64,000 nt of DNA from Simmondsia chinensis (Eukaryota > Streptophyta > Magnoliopsida > Caryophyllales > Simmondsiaceae). The translations under genes and the position numbers were made by a program. Under the pieces are notes generated by a model. That model was given only the letters and a program-made list of their open reading frames with translations, made no database searches and had not been told where the DNA came from. Shown in pieces: positions 21,980-33,420 of the stretch. Every line of letters starts with the position of its first letter. Positions within the stretch are counted from its first letter, which is position 1. Location of the stretch: assembly GCA_018398585.1 (NCBI GenBank), contig JAGTTD010000008.1:28821208-28885207 (forward strand), read 5' to 3'.

Positions 21980-23171
21980 AAAAACTCGCAATTTTTATTT
22001 CAGCAGATCGAATGTGCTCGAACGACAATTTTAAAATTGGTTAGTGTATGTCTCATTTTTATAAGTTTTGTGCCCAACTCCCATGACATATTTAGCTATT
22101 ACATGTGTATTTTATTGCAATTTACGTATATTTAGGCTCGGAGCGTGTTGGAGCGAGGACAATTTAGAAAGCAATGAAAATGAGCGAAAGTGGACAAATT
22201 TGAAGACTATATTAACAAACCCAACCACGTGTGAGAAAAGGACCAATCGGGTCAAGATTTAGCCAAGAAAACACTCCCCTCGGGTCCATGGATCGGTTGC
22301 CATGCATTTTGTCAATTAGTGAAGCTTAAAATGAGTAAAAGGCTAAAAAAAGAGTATTTACAACCCTAAAATATCAAAATTCACTACCAGTACCATAGGG
22401 ATCACGTAGAGCACTTCAAGAGCTTCGATTTGATATGTAATTTTAACGTAACTCCTAACGGATCAAAAGTTACGAGTATTTTAAGTTAAGTGCGCAGGCT
22501 GGCAAATAGATTGCAGATCGATCGGGACCTTGTAGAATTGAGGCCGATCGTTTGGCCAAAGTGTAGGGGGCCTCTAAGGCGTGCCGCACATATATAAAAG
22601 AGGGTTGGGGATAAACTTTTTCGGAGGATCCTTGCTGCTTTTCTTCTCCACCTCTACTTCTCGAAGCCGCTTTGAGATCCAACAATTCTCAAATACCAAA
22701 GCGTAGGTGGTTAGAGTATTGGGGGATCAAAGCACGGATCAAATTGAGGTCTTCTTAGTTTTATTCAATTCTTTTCTTTTTTATATTTCAATGGTGTGTA
22801 AAACTCCTATGAAAGAGTAGACCTTTTTAGTTTAGGGATGAAGGATGGGTAGCCGTTCATATCCCAGATTTGTATTATACTTTTAACGATGTTTTTGTTA
22901 TGTTATTTTTACACCCCTGTGGGGAATTCTTTATGTTAATTGGTTTTCTTTAGATGTGCTTGTAGCCAGGTTTGGATTTCTAATTTATTTGCGTTTTGTT
23001 TATGAGCATGTAGCTTAGACCATAACATAGCAAGTTTTCATGCATGGTTAGGTTTAAGATTGTATCCAACCTTGACCACAATCTCTTATACAATTTAATA
23101 TTTCATTAGAAGTAATAAAGAAATTACGTAGTGATAATGAGATAACCTATGCTACACTTAGGGGGTGTTTG
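21980..23171 (+). repeat. Probable first part of an Athila-like 5' LTR
   Basis: LTR-like sequence with a TATA box (CATATATAAAAGAGG, near 22588) and a long AT-rich leader with AGTAGCTTAG-like words. Together with 31921-32798 it appears to form one LTR of about 2 kb leading to the GGCGCC-type PBS near 32799; a complete copia is inserted between the two parts. It contains GATCGATCGGGACC and GGCCGATCG near 22515-22550. The left edge is not fixed, and I found no 3' partner LTR. Confidence 0.45.
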
Positions 23172-25403
23172 TGTTAGGAATAGTGTCCTAAACTTCAGAT
23201 TTATTACATTAATGTTATTTTATTAAAGAATAAAATTAAAGTTTCAGTCGTTTCCGTGTTAAATTTGTGTAAGCGAACATTTATACAATATTTAATTTTA
23301 TTTTGGGAAACATCCATGAGATGGGTGCAGTCCACAAACTACCATTTACATGTTTGTTCTAAGTGGTTTATAAGATTCACTCGCAGATAGACTTGGAACA
23401 AATGGTATGGATTGTTGTTTGAATGACTCATAGTCGAAGACAAGTTTGGACCATTTGTATGCTAAGATAATAACTTGACAGTTTAGATGACTTGTCTTGG
23501 TTATGTGGATGGTGATCCAAAAGTGTTATATTAGTGCGTTTAATAAGATTGACACACTGAGTTGGACCATATGAGTTTCTTGTTTCTAGACTATTATCGG
23601 AGATTAGTGATTCATGTTGCACTGTTTGAATGACGACTCTAAATCCCGAGAGTATTCTAGACTTGTGCATGGAGCGTTAGTTACTTTGGTATACTACAAG
23701 TAAGGTCTAAACGCATGATTGAATTCCCACGTACACTGGGTAGCGGTGTGAAGTGTGACAAGAATCATGTATTCAATAGAGAATCTACAGTCTCTTATGA
23801 GATAGAGATGCCCCTTTAGTTGATTCACAAGTATTTGAATAGTTCAGAAACTTTGGCCAAAGTATTCGAAGTATTTGACACTTGGAATTTATACTATGAA
23901 TATGTTCAAATATAAATAAATTATTCAATAAAGGGCGAGTCGGTAACTAATGGAGAAGCTGTGAGAAGGATAGTGGTAGTAGTTATACTTATTCTTCGTC
24001 ATGGACATCTAGTGGAGGAGTTGTTATCATCAAGACAGTGTATTAGCAAGTTATTGAATAAATGGTTTAAGTCTAGAGTGCAGTGAGATTTATTTAGTGG
24101 AATTAAGTCTCATTAAATGGTAATTAAATTATTTCATGAGATGATTAATTTAACCTATTTGAAGCTAGATTCCCTAAGGTCCCTGCGTAAGTCTCTGTAT
24201 TTACTGCAATCGAAAAAATATTAAAGAATTCATGAGATGAATTATTTATCCATGAGATGGGTAAATTAATTTTGCCATACATTATTAATGAGATGAATAA
24301 AACTTAAAAATTATAAAATAAAATAATTTTGAAAAATTAAAGTTCATAAGATAAATTTTTACATGTCAGAAACAAAGCAAAAAAAGGGGAAAAAATCGCA
24401 TGTGCACAGTGGCTATCCGCGTGTTTAGAATCGGTCGAACCAGCGCGCGAGACATCCTCTGATCAATCCGTGTTCGCGTTAGTGGACGAATTAGTAGCTG
24501 CCACATGGCACCGTTTGACAAGCCAAATTACTCGTTGAAATTATTCAAGAAACGTAGCGTTTTCTCTGGTTTTTGGATAAAACGATTCGCTTAGTTTTAA
24601 ACTGATTTTTGATATCAACGAATCCTACATCGGTTTTTGAGTAATTTTTTTCTCTGGTAGTCTACTATAAATAGAGGCACCTATTTCATTAGTTTGGCAT
24701 TCAATTTGAAAGAAATATTTTTGGGTTTCTGGAATTGTTTCAGAAACCTAATTGGAGAGAAAAAGTTCTGTTAAATTTTTTTTTTCCTTGTTTAATATTT
24801 TTCGGAGTGCACCCTGCTGGCAGTTCAAGGTCACTGTGTAGTAGATTGCGGGGGTCTCGATTTTTTGTATTCTTTTGAAGATTAATATTTCTTTCTGGTT
24901 TTTCTATATTGGACCAATTCCAGGTACGTTTTCCTTCCTTCATTTTTGTTTTGGCTTTTCTATTTTACAATATTCGTTATTATACCTATTTAAGTTTATG
25001 TATTGTTATGAATGTATTAGAGTAAAATGCCTATAGATTTAAATTAAGAATTTAGATATGTAGATTTAAAATTAGGAATTTTAAATCAACCATAGGTTTA
25101 GAATTATGAATTCTAAACTTTTCTACTGCGTAAACTTTATAAAATTAGGGAGAATTTTTGAAATTCGTCCCAATAGCCAGTATTAGGGCAAAAGGTTTAT
25201 AGAGATAAACCTACTCCCAGGAACTTTCGCACGAGAGGTGTCACGAAGCGTAACTCTTAAACCGGAGGCTTAGGAAGAGAGAAGAGTCTTCTACTTGAAG
25301 TGCTCTAATAGGTACCCCTTGTTGGGACCACAGTTGAAAAATTTTGAACCCAACGATCGGTATCAGAGTTTATTTTTCCAACAAAAGTTACTTTTTTCCA
25401 ACA
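23172..25403 (+). repeat. 5' LTR (2,232 bp)
   Basis: Starts TGTTAGGAATAGTGTCC and ends TTTTTTCCAACA before the PBS. A TATA box (CTATAAATAGAGG) lies near 24664. About 45 bp before the end there is a PBS-like GATCGGTATCAGAG followed by a second TTTTTCCAACA, so the terminal 45 bp look like a tandem copy. Confidence 0.9.
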
Positions 25404-25420
25404 ATTGGTATCAGAGCCAG
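25404..25420 (+). other. Primer binding site of long-LTR copia
   Basis: ATTGGTATCAGAGCCAG directly after the LTR, a full match to the common plant initiator-Met tRNA primer site. Confidence 0.85.
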
Positions 25421-26103
25421 TCTCTGATTATATTCATAATATATATAAATAGGTATAATAAGACCGAAATAAATAGATCTACGTTTTAATAAAATAATAA
25501 TTTTATTAAGAAGGAAAGTTTGTTTGAATTAGCGATTTAAATTGTTTAAATCATTAAAGCATTAATTGCTAATTAGATTGTTTCTTTTATTGTAGCTACT
25601 TAAATTGTTTAAATCATTTAATGAGTTAATAGTTAACTAGGTTGTTTAAAGTAATGGTTTAAATTGTTTAAATCGTTAATGAATTAATCGTAAATTCGTA
25701 TATATCAATTTATAAAATTGCAATTCTGATATTTGTAAAATGAAATTATGCATGTTATATATGATTTTCGAAATCGGATAGAATTGAACTAATGAAATTA
25801 GATTCAATTAATTTTTATTAAATTGGATAAAGTTGATTTAATGAGATTATATTCAATTAATTTTGTGAAATTGTATAAAATTGATCGATTAAGATTGGAT
25901 TCAATTAAAAATTTTAAATTAATTATTTTCATTTAAAAATTTATAATTTAAAAAAAATTGACACTGATGTTAGCAACATCCTCTAACGTTGGTCTGACAT
26001 CAGCGTCAGATCTTAAGAAAAATGATAATAATTATAATTATTTATTTACTAGTTTATATAATAATTATCAATCAATTAGTTTATTAATTAATTTCTTTCT
26101 TTT
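25421..26103 (+). other. AT-rich leader of long-LTR copia
   Basis: Untranslated leader between PBS and the tandem array. It has repeated AATTGTTTAAAT.ATTAA words near 25540-25690 and ATTGGAT.AA.TTGATT words near 25790-25910. No coding frame. Confidence 0.6.
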
Positions 26104-26665
26104 TGGAATGAGATTCTAAATTAGATTATGAGCTAATCTAAGTTGTAAATCTGTGTTATTTTAAATTATTTTGCTAATAAGATTCTAAAATAGCCTATAA
26201 AATTGTCTAACTCAATATTATTTTAAAAATAAAAATTAATTATAATAATTAATTTAATTTTAGAATAACATTCTAAAATGGACTATAAGATAGTCTAAAT
26301 TTTAAGTTACTACTGCTTCAAATAAAATTAATTTATATTAATTAATTTAATTTTAGAATTGGATTCTAAAAATAGATTATGAGATAATCTAAATTTTGGT
26401 ATCATTTTAAATAAAAAAATAAATTTTGTTTTAGAATGTGATTCTAAATAATTGGCTATAAGATAATCTATGGTACCGTTTTTAAAAGTAAAATTAATTA
26501 ATTAATTAATTTTATTGAATAAATTTAGAATGAGATTCTAAAGCAAGATTATGAGAAAATCGATGTTGTAAAATGACAATTTTTTGAATTAATTAATTAA
26601 TTTGGTTAATTTTAGAATGAAATTCTAAAAGGTGTTGTGAGATAATCCAGGTGGTAAATACAAGT
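26104..26665 (+). repeat. Tandem array of self-complementary units in copia leader
   Basis: Seven diverged units with irregular spacing of about 70-93 bp. Each has a TTAGAAT..GATTCTAAA half-palindrome followed by GATTATGAGATAATC. GATTCTAAA-type anchors occur at about 26112, 26181, 26269, 26362, 26440, 26533 and 26621. Each unit could form one or two hairpins in RNA. Confidence 0.75.
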
Positions 26666-27272
26666 TAATTAAAAGTAACTAGTTTTAAAAATCCAGTGGG
26701 AGTGAGGTTTTAATTGTTGTAAACTCACAATCTCCATTATCGGCCTAGCAGTATAGTAGATCGATATACTTCCCTGAGGAGGATGCCGGTTTGCAGATTA
26801 CACGGTTAGATTTCTGTTGGGATAAACCAAAGTGCAAAAAACGATGTGACCACACTGCCATGGAGTATTATGTGTATTTGTATGGAGGTTTAGGTAATGG
26901 TTTACACTTGACTAGCGTGATGCATTAGCCTCCCCGAGGAGCTATGTTGTGTTATGTTAAAGACTAAGGTATAGTGGTGACCTAATTATGTGCAGTAAGA
27001 GTTACAAGAAAATATGTTAATTAAGAATAGTTCTCATTTGAACTAGCTTCGTTCGACCCCGCTGCCAGGGAGTAAGGAGTGATGTGTTTGGTCATCACTG
27101 TATGCATGATAGTATAGTTTGGTGGATATCTGACTTATTGTGTATGCTAAATTGAAAGAATAGATATCACTACATTATACATGACTCTTGTTAGACAATT
27201 ACACGAATATTTGCATTTATAGTATTTTGAATTGGATAAGACTGGTGAACTTCACTTGATTACTAATGCATA

Positions 27273-27530
27273 ATGAACTCATTGGACCAAATTACTTTGC
27301 CTAGAAAAACCAAGTTGGACTTAGTTATTACTCACAAGGGACCTACTGCAAAGAAAGGAAAAGGCAAGGTTGTTATAGTAGCAACGAAGTCCATAATAAA
27401 GTTGGCAAAAGGAAAGCGTTTCTTTTGTAGGAAGACTGGCCACTGGATAAAAAACTGCATTAAGTACTTAGCTTCTCTTCTTAGAAAGACTACTACGCCA
27501 TCTGGTAAAGATATATTGATATCTCACTGA
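27273..27530 (+). pseudogene. Copia gag C-terminus (zinc knuckle)
   Basis: An 85-codon frame with a Lys-rich stretch followed by RFFCRKTGHWIKNC, a copia gag zinc knuckle in which the first Cys of CX2CX4HX4C is Arg. The main gag domain upstream is not readable, so most of gag is lost or scrambled. Confidence 0.75.
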
Positions 27531-27887
27531 GTTTAACCATGCACAATTGAGAGTCCACCAAGTTCTTGGTGTGTGGACTTAGGTCCAACTGACCATGTTT
27601 GTAATATGTTACAGGGGCTCAGGCTAACCAAAAGGCTGCATGATGGGGAGCTATACCTGATGTTCAGGGATAGTACAAGAGTAGTGGTATTAAGTGTAGG
27701 AGATGTTAGCTTAGTCTTTATCGTTCGAGTTTTTCAATTTAAAAATTGATTATTTGTAGCTACTCTACACCGGAATTAGATTTCTGTAACTAGTTTTATG
27801 CATAATTGTTATTCAGTTGATTTTGATTATGAACCTTTTAATACAAGAAATAAATTTGGAAAATAAACTTGCATAAATGGTTTATTC

Positions 27888-28500
27888 ATGTTGTTTATTG
27901 ATCAAAACTCTCATATTTGTTTAAAAGAATCTAACACAAGCTCACTTGTTCGATCTCCTAAAAGAAAATACCTTAAAAGGGATATTGCCTATACATGGCA
28001 CCAATATTTAGGTCACACTAATTCGAACGGGATCCAAAGATTGGTAAAAGATGGACTAATAGAGGCTTTGGACTTGAGGTCATTACCAATCTGCAAATCC
28101 TACATAGAAAGAGAGATGACCAAGTCTATCGTCAAGAGTCAAGGCAACAGGATTGGTGACTTACTTGAGCTGGTTCACATAGATTCATGTGGACCAATAC
28201 ATGTTCAGGCAATATGTGGGTACGAATACTTAACCACATTAGTGATGATTACTCAAGGCATGGACATGTTTACCTAATGGGACATAAGTCGGACATTTTA
28301 AAAAATTCAAAGAGTAGAAAGTTGAATTTTAAAAGCTATTAGGCAAACAAGTTAAGTCACTTCGATTAGATCGAGGTGGTTAATATTCTTCGGGTAAATT
28401 TCTGGATTTCCTAACTGCGAATGAGATAAGATCTCAGCTTTCTGCTTTGGGCACACTGCAACAGAATGGTGTGGCAAATAAAAGGAACAAGGACGGTCTT
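27888..28500 (+). pseudogene. Copia pre-integrase and integrase core remnant
   Basis: The frame at 27888-28277 carries the HHCC-type region (TWHQYLGHTNSNGIQRLVKD, then CKSYIEREMTKS) and the first catalytic Asp block (LLELVHIDSCGPI). After a stop near 28277, other frames continue with the second block (RLDRGG near 28365) and LSALGTLQQNGVANKRN near 28440-28480. The second C of the zinc site reads YIE in place of CxxC, so the zinc site is damaged. Confidence 0.8.
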
Positions 28501-28639
28501 TCTATAGTTTTTGATTAAAAGGGATTTTGTAAATACAATGCAACATATTTAGAGAAGGATTTTGCAAGTAAACTACAAAAATAAAAATAAAATAGTATTA
28601 TAAGAATTAAAAGAAAATAACACTAATTCTGAACATGTT

Positions 28640-29560
28640 GACACAACTCAAGATAGAGTGGATGCATTAGATGCACCTACTGATAGGAACGAGAATGTTC
28701 AAGGTACACTAGAGCTTAGGTGTGGTGGGAAGATTGTCAGGACACCTGACAGGTTCATAGTGAAAACTTTTAGCGGTTGACCGTGGCATTGAATCTGATC
28801 CTTTTAGTCACAATGAAGCAATTAAGTCTTATAGTTTTGAGCAATTAGTTGAACGAACCATGTGTGTACAAACGATGTTAAGAGAAAGTAGTTACTTCCT
28901 TGGTATTATATGCCAACAATATACTACTCATTAGGAATATTGTGAGGGTGTCATTAGCTGTAAAGATTTGATTGTCATGATAGCTCAATATGAAGGACAT
29001 AGGAGAAGCCAGCTCTACTCTTAGGATTCAGCTTCTACAAAGTGGTAAAATTAGGATGTTGGGTCTTTCTCTAGCCACTTATATTGACAAATATTTTCAA
29101 GGTATTGCATGGAGGACTCTAAGAAAGGTTTTTCACCTTTCAGGCATGAAGTCCCTTTTTCTCTTTAGAGCGGTGTTCTATGGCACCGCAAGGGGAGGAA
29201 TAGTTGAGGAATATTCCATATTCTTCACTAGTGGGAGCCTCATGTATGCCATGCTGTGCACGAGACCAGATATTTGCTATGCTATGGTATAGTACGTAGG
29301 TGTTAGTCTAACTCAGGTCCGATGCACAAGGTGGCAATGAAGCGTTTTCTCTAGTACTTAAGAAGAACTGGAGATTATATGCTAATCTAGAGATTGTATG
29401 CTAATTTGTCAAAGTGACGAGCTGGTTCCAGTTGGATATATTGTTTTAAGACTCCTTTAGTTGGAGGAATGTCAAGCAGTATTGCATTTCCGACTTCATC
29501 ATGGAGGCTAAATACGTTGTAGCTTCCGAAGCAGCATAGAGGGCATGTTGGTTCAGATAT
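28640..29560 (+). pseudogene. Copia RT/RNase H remnant
   Basis: After a linker with RTPDRF (near 28745), the RT C-terminal half is readable around 28990-29290: MKDIGEASSTLRIQ, LGLSLATYIDKYF and LMYAMLCTRPDICYAMV. RNase H traces include MEAKYVVASEAA near 29500. The RT catalytic core before KDIGEA is missing, so this is another deletion copy. Confidence 0.8.
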
Positions 29561-29633
29561 AATAATTGACCTAGTAGACTTTTGGTTCATACACAAAAGA
29601 GATGGGTATAAAGCTTGTCATAAATTGGATTTA

Positions 29634-29648
29634 GGACAAGTGGGAGAT
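29634..29648 (+). other. Polypurine tract of long-LTR copia
   Basis: GACAAGTGGGAGATT directly precedes the 3' LTR start TGTTAGGAAC. The GTGGGAGATTG form is very common in plant copia elements. Confidence 0.8.
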
Positions 29649-31920
29649 TGTTAGGAACAGTGTCCTAAAATCCAGATTCATTATATAAATATTGCTCTAT
29701 TGAAGAATAAATTTGAAGTTCCAGTCATTTCCTTGTTAAATTTGTGCAAACGAGATTTATACTACATGTGTTTTTCTTTTTGGAAATATCCATGAGATGG
29801 GTGTAATCCTCAAACTACAATTTACATGTTTGTTATAAGTGGTTTATGAGATTAACCCACAGATAGACTTGGAACAAATGGTATGGATTGTTGTTTGAAA
29901 GACTCGAAGTCGAAGACAAGTTTGGACCACTTGTATGCTAAGATTATAACGTGACACTTTAGATGACTTGTCTTGGTCATGTGGATGGTGATCTAAAAGT
30001 GTTATGTTAGTGTGTTTAATAAGATTGACACACTGAGTTGGACCATGTGAGTTGCTTGTTTCTAGACTACTATCGAAGATGAATGATTCATGCTGTACTG
30101 TTTGAACGATGACTGTAAATCCTGAGAGTATTCTGGACTTGTACATGGAGCGTTAGTTATTTTGGTGTACTATAAGTAAGGTCTAAACGCATGACTGAAT
30201 TCCTAGGTACACTGGGTAGCGGCGCAAAGTGTGACAAGGATAATATATTCAATAAGGAATCTATAGGTTCTTATGAGATGCAGATGTCCCCTTAGTTGAT
30301 TCATGAGTATTTGAATAGATCGAAAACTTTGGCCAAAGTATTCGAAGTATTTGACACTTGGAATTTATACTATGAATATGTACAAGTATAAATGAATTAG
30401 TCAGTGAAGGGCAAGTCGGTAACTAATGGAGAAGCTGTGAGAAGGATAATGGCAGTAGTTATACTTATTCTTCGTCGTGGACATCTAGTGGAGGAGTTTT
30501 TTGTCATCAATACAATCTGTTAGGGATATATCGAATAAATAGTTTAAGTCTGGAGTGTAGTGGATTTATTTAATGGAATTAAGTCTCATTAAATGGTAAT
30601 TAAATTATTTCATGAGATGATTAATTTAACTCATTTGGACCTGGATTTAAATTGTCCCTGAGGTCCCTGCCCAAGCCTCTATATTTATTGCCATCGGAAA
30701 AATATTAAAGAATGCATAAGATGAATTATTTATCCATGAAATGAGTAAATTAATTTTGCCAAACATTATTTATGAGATGAATAAATCTTAAAAATTATAA
30801 AATAAAATAATTTTGAAAAATTAAAATTCATAAGATGAATTTTTACATGTGGGAAACAAGCCAAAAAAAAAGGGAAAAAATCGTACGTGCACAGTGGCTA
30901 TCCGAGCATTTAGAATCGGACGAACTAGCGTGCAACTTGGGACGTCCTCTGGTTGATCTGTGTCAGTGTTAGCGGACGAATCAGAAGCTACCATGTGGTA
31001 GCATTTGACAAACCAAATTACGGGCTGAAATTGTTCACAAAACGCAGCGTTTTCTCTGGTTTTTGGATAAAACGATGCGTTTAGTTTTAAACTAATTTTT
31101 GATATCAACGAATCCTGCATCTGTTTTTGAGTAATATTTTTGCTCCGGAAGTCTATTATAAATAAAGACACCTATTTCATTAGTTTGGCATTCAATTTCA
31201 AAGAAATATTTTTGGGTTTTTGAAATTGTTTCAGAAACCTAATTTGAGAGAAAATTTTCCGTTAAAATTTCTTTCCTAGTTTTATATTTTTCGGAGTCCA
31301 CCCTCTGGGCAGTTCGAGGCCATTGCGTAGAAGATCGCGAGGTCTCGATTTTTGGTATTCTTTTGATTATTATTATTTCTTTCTAGTTTTCTTATATTGG
31401 AGCAATTCTAGGTATGTTTTCTTTCCTTAATTTTTGTTTTTCCTTTTCTATCTATTTACAGTATTTATTATTATACCTGTTTAAGTTTATGTATTGTTAT
31501 GAATGTATTAGAGTAAAAGACCTGTAGATCTAAATTAAGAATTTAGATTTGTAGAATTAAATTATGAATTTAAATCTATAGATTTAAAATTTTGAATTTT
31601 AAATCAACCCTAGGTTTAGAATTATAAATTTTAAACCCTTCCGCTGTGTAAACTTCATAAAATTAGGGAGAATTTTTGAAATTCGTCCCAACAACCGGTA
31701 TTAGGGCAAAGGGTTTTTAGAGATAAATCTATTCCCGGGAACTCTCACACGTGAGGTGTCACGAAGTGTGACTTTCCGACTGGGGGCTTAGGTAGAAAGA
31801 AGAGTCTTTTACATTAAGTGCTCTAATAGGTACCTCTTGTTGTTGCCACATTTGAAAAATTGTGAACCCAACGATCGGTATCGGAGTTTATTTTTCCAAC
31901 AAAATTACTTTTTCCCAATA
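29649..31920 (+). repeat. 3' LTR (2,272 bp)
   Basis: Aligns with 23172-25403 from TGTTAGGAACAGTGTCC to TTTTTCCCAATA. The terminal CA has become TA. Scattered substitutions and small indels are visible throughout. Confidence 0.9.
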
Positions 31921-31936
31921 GTTTGTTACAAGGGAT

Positions 31937-31967
<31 letters not shown>

Positions 31968-32798
31968 GGGGTGTAATGGGAATGGGAATGGATGGAGTGT
32001 GGGAGTGGAAATAAAATGCATTAATTATAGTGTATCAGTGAAAGATCTGCTTGTCCATAATAAAGTAGATAAATAATACTAAAGCTATTGTTGAATAGAA
32101 ATAAATAAGTATTATTTATATTTAATATTATAAAATAGGTAATTACAAAATATGATACTTATTTAATAATACAAAATATATATTAACAAAAAACTTACAT
32201 TGTTATCTTTGTTGGTCGATTGAAAATTTTATTTCAAGGTGGTTTTCGAAAGTTGTGGTGATCTAATAGAAAAGAACTACTTTTGTATGTGATTTTTAGT
32301 GAAAAGCCCTAAAAAAAACAATTACAATTGTTATTTTTATAAAAAAACTTACATAGGTTTTTTTATAATATTAATAATTATCTAATTAAAATAGCATAAA
32401 AAAAATATACATATTACATATGGACTTGGAAAATTTATTTCATTACCCTATGCCCTAATTAAATGTTAACTTAGGCTTAGTGCTTGCAGCCTAGACCTCC
32501 TAAATCATTGTCATTAAAAAAAATTATAATGTCAGGATGCGAGTTAAGCAACCCTGAATTCATTCTCTAAACTATCCTCAATGGAATTGGCAACCTGCAC
32601 ATTATTTTAATTATGTTATTATCATTAATTGCTCACTCCACCAACAAAACCTAAATAAAACCATTCTTTAATCACTGAGTCCAACTTAATATTGATTCCT
32701 TGAGGATACGACATCCATATACCCGACCAAGCTGCGACGGTCTTGTACACTTGCATGTAGACGGATTTAAAACACATCTTTTAAAACTACATGTTTTT
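31921..32798 (+). repeat. Probable second part of the Athila-like 5' LTR, with a G25 run
   Basis: Resumes after the copia insertion. T- and G-runs lie at 31936-31971 (25 consecutive G at 31947-31971), followed by GGGAATGGGAATGG, possibly a small MITE. The end of the stretch (TTCCTTGAGGATACGACA near 32697, then CTTGTACACTTGCATGTAGACGG) resembles the U5 end of Athila/Tat LTRs, which precedes the PBS. Confidence 0.5.
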
Positions 32799-32816
32799 AG
32801 TGCCATTGTCGGGGAG
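32799..32816 (+). other. Degenerate GGCGCC-type primer binding site
   Basis: AGTGCCATTGTCGGGGAGC, diverged from TGGCGCCGTTGCCGGGGA, the primer site (tRNA-Asp type) used by Athila elements. It lies just before the Athila gag remnant. Confidence 0.65.
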
Positions 32817-32848
32817 CATTTAACTAACAAGATGAGGATGAGGCATGG

Positions 32849-33420
32849 ATGTTATTTGAGCACTTCAGCAAACACTCCCTTGACCAAGTGTCTTCTGCGA
32901 GGGTGGTCAAGGGACGCACACGTGGTGTCTACGAAATAGCACAAAAAAAAGACGTGAATCTTAGACTTGACACCTTTAGTAGGAAGATGGATCAGATGAT
33001 GAATATGCATGCAAATCCTACTAATGTTCGCCTAGTTAACATAGCTGAGTTTTCAAGGGGTACTACTCCATGTGGCATTTGTTTAGGAGAGGACCATTTT
33101 GTTTTCGACTGTTTATATGCCTTACAATTCCCTGAATACGTTCAGGACTAGGTTTATGTTGCACAAAATCCAAATTTTTTGTGGAAGCGGAATACCAATC
33201 AAAATCAAGCCACGAGGCAACAAGCACCTGGATTTGTAGGTAATGCACCCTCTCCCGGTTATCAGGAAGGGCAAAGGTATGACTCTTCTTCTAACACTCC
33301 AACTATGAAAACTAACCCCCCACCCCAGCTTCCAAGGCACGCTTCTCAGTTTGGGGAGTGTATGCTCTGCCTTATGGAGGAAAAACCAAACAGATAGTTC
33401 TATCTCATTCACAGTCTATT
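32849..33420 (+). pseudogene. Athila-like gag C-terminal remnant
   Basis: The frame at 32849-33151 includes the gag zinc-knuckle region CGICLGEDHFVFDC (CX2CX4HX4C spacing with a replaced Gly). A shifted frame at 33179-33397 continues with the Asn/Gln/Pro-rich tail (NTNQNQATRQQAPGF) typical of Athila gag. The large N-terminal gag domain is missing, which suggests a deletion right after the PBS. Confidence 0.75.

Larger units (their letters stand above)
23172..31920 (+). mobile_element. Long-LTR (Angela-like) Ty1/copia element, TSD GTTTG
   Basis: Complete 8.75-kb insertion. LTRs of 2,232 and 2,272 bp align over their whole length, and GTTTG is present on both sides (23167-23171 and 31921-31925). 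PBS and polypurine tract are in place. The interior encodes remnants of gag, integrase, RT and RNase H in that order. RT motifs of the type KDIGEAS....LG.S.ATYIDK and YAMLCTRPDI, plus the long LTRs, fit the Angela lineage. All coding frames are broken. Confidence 0.9.
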
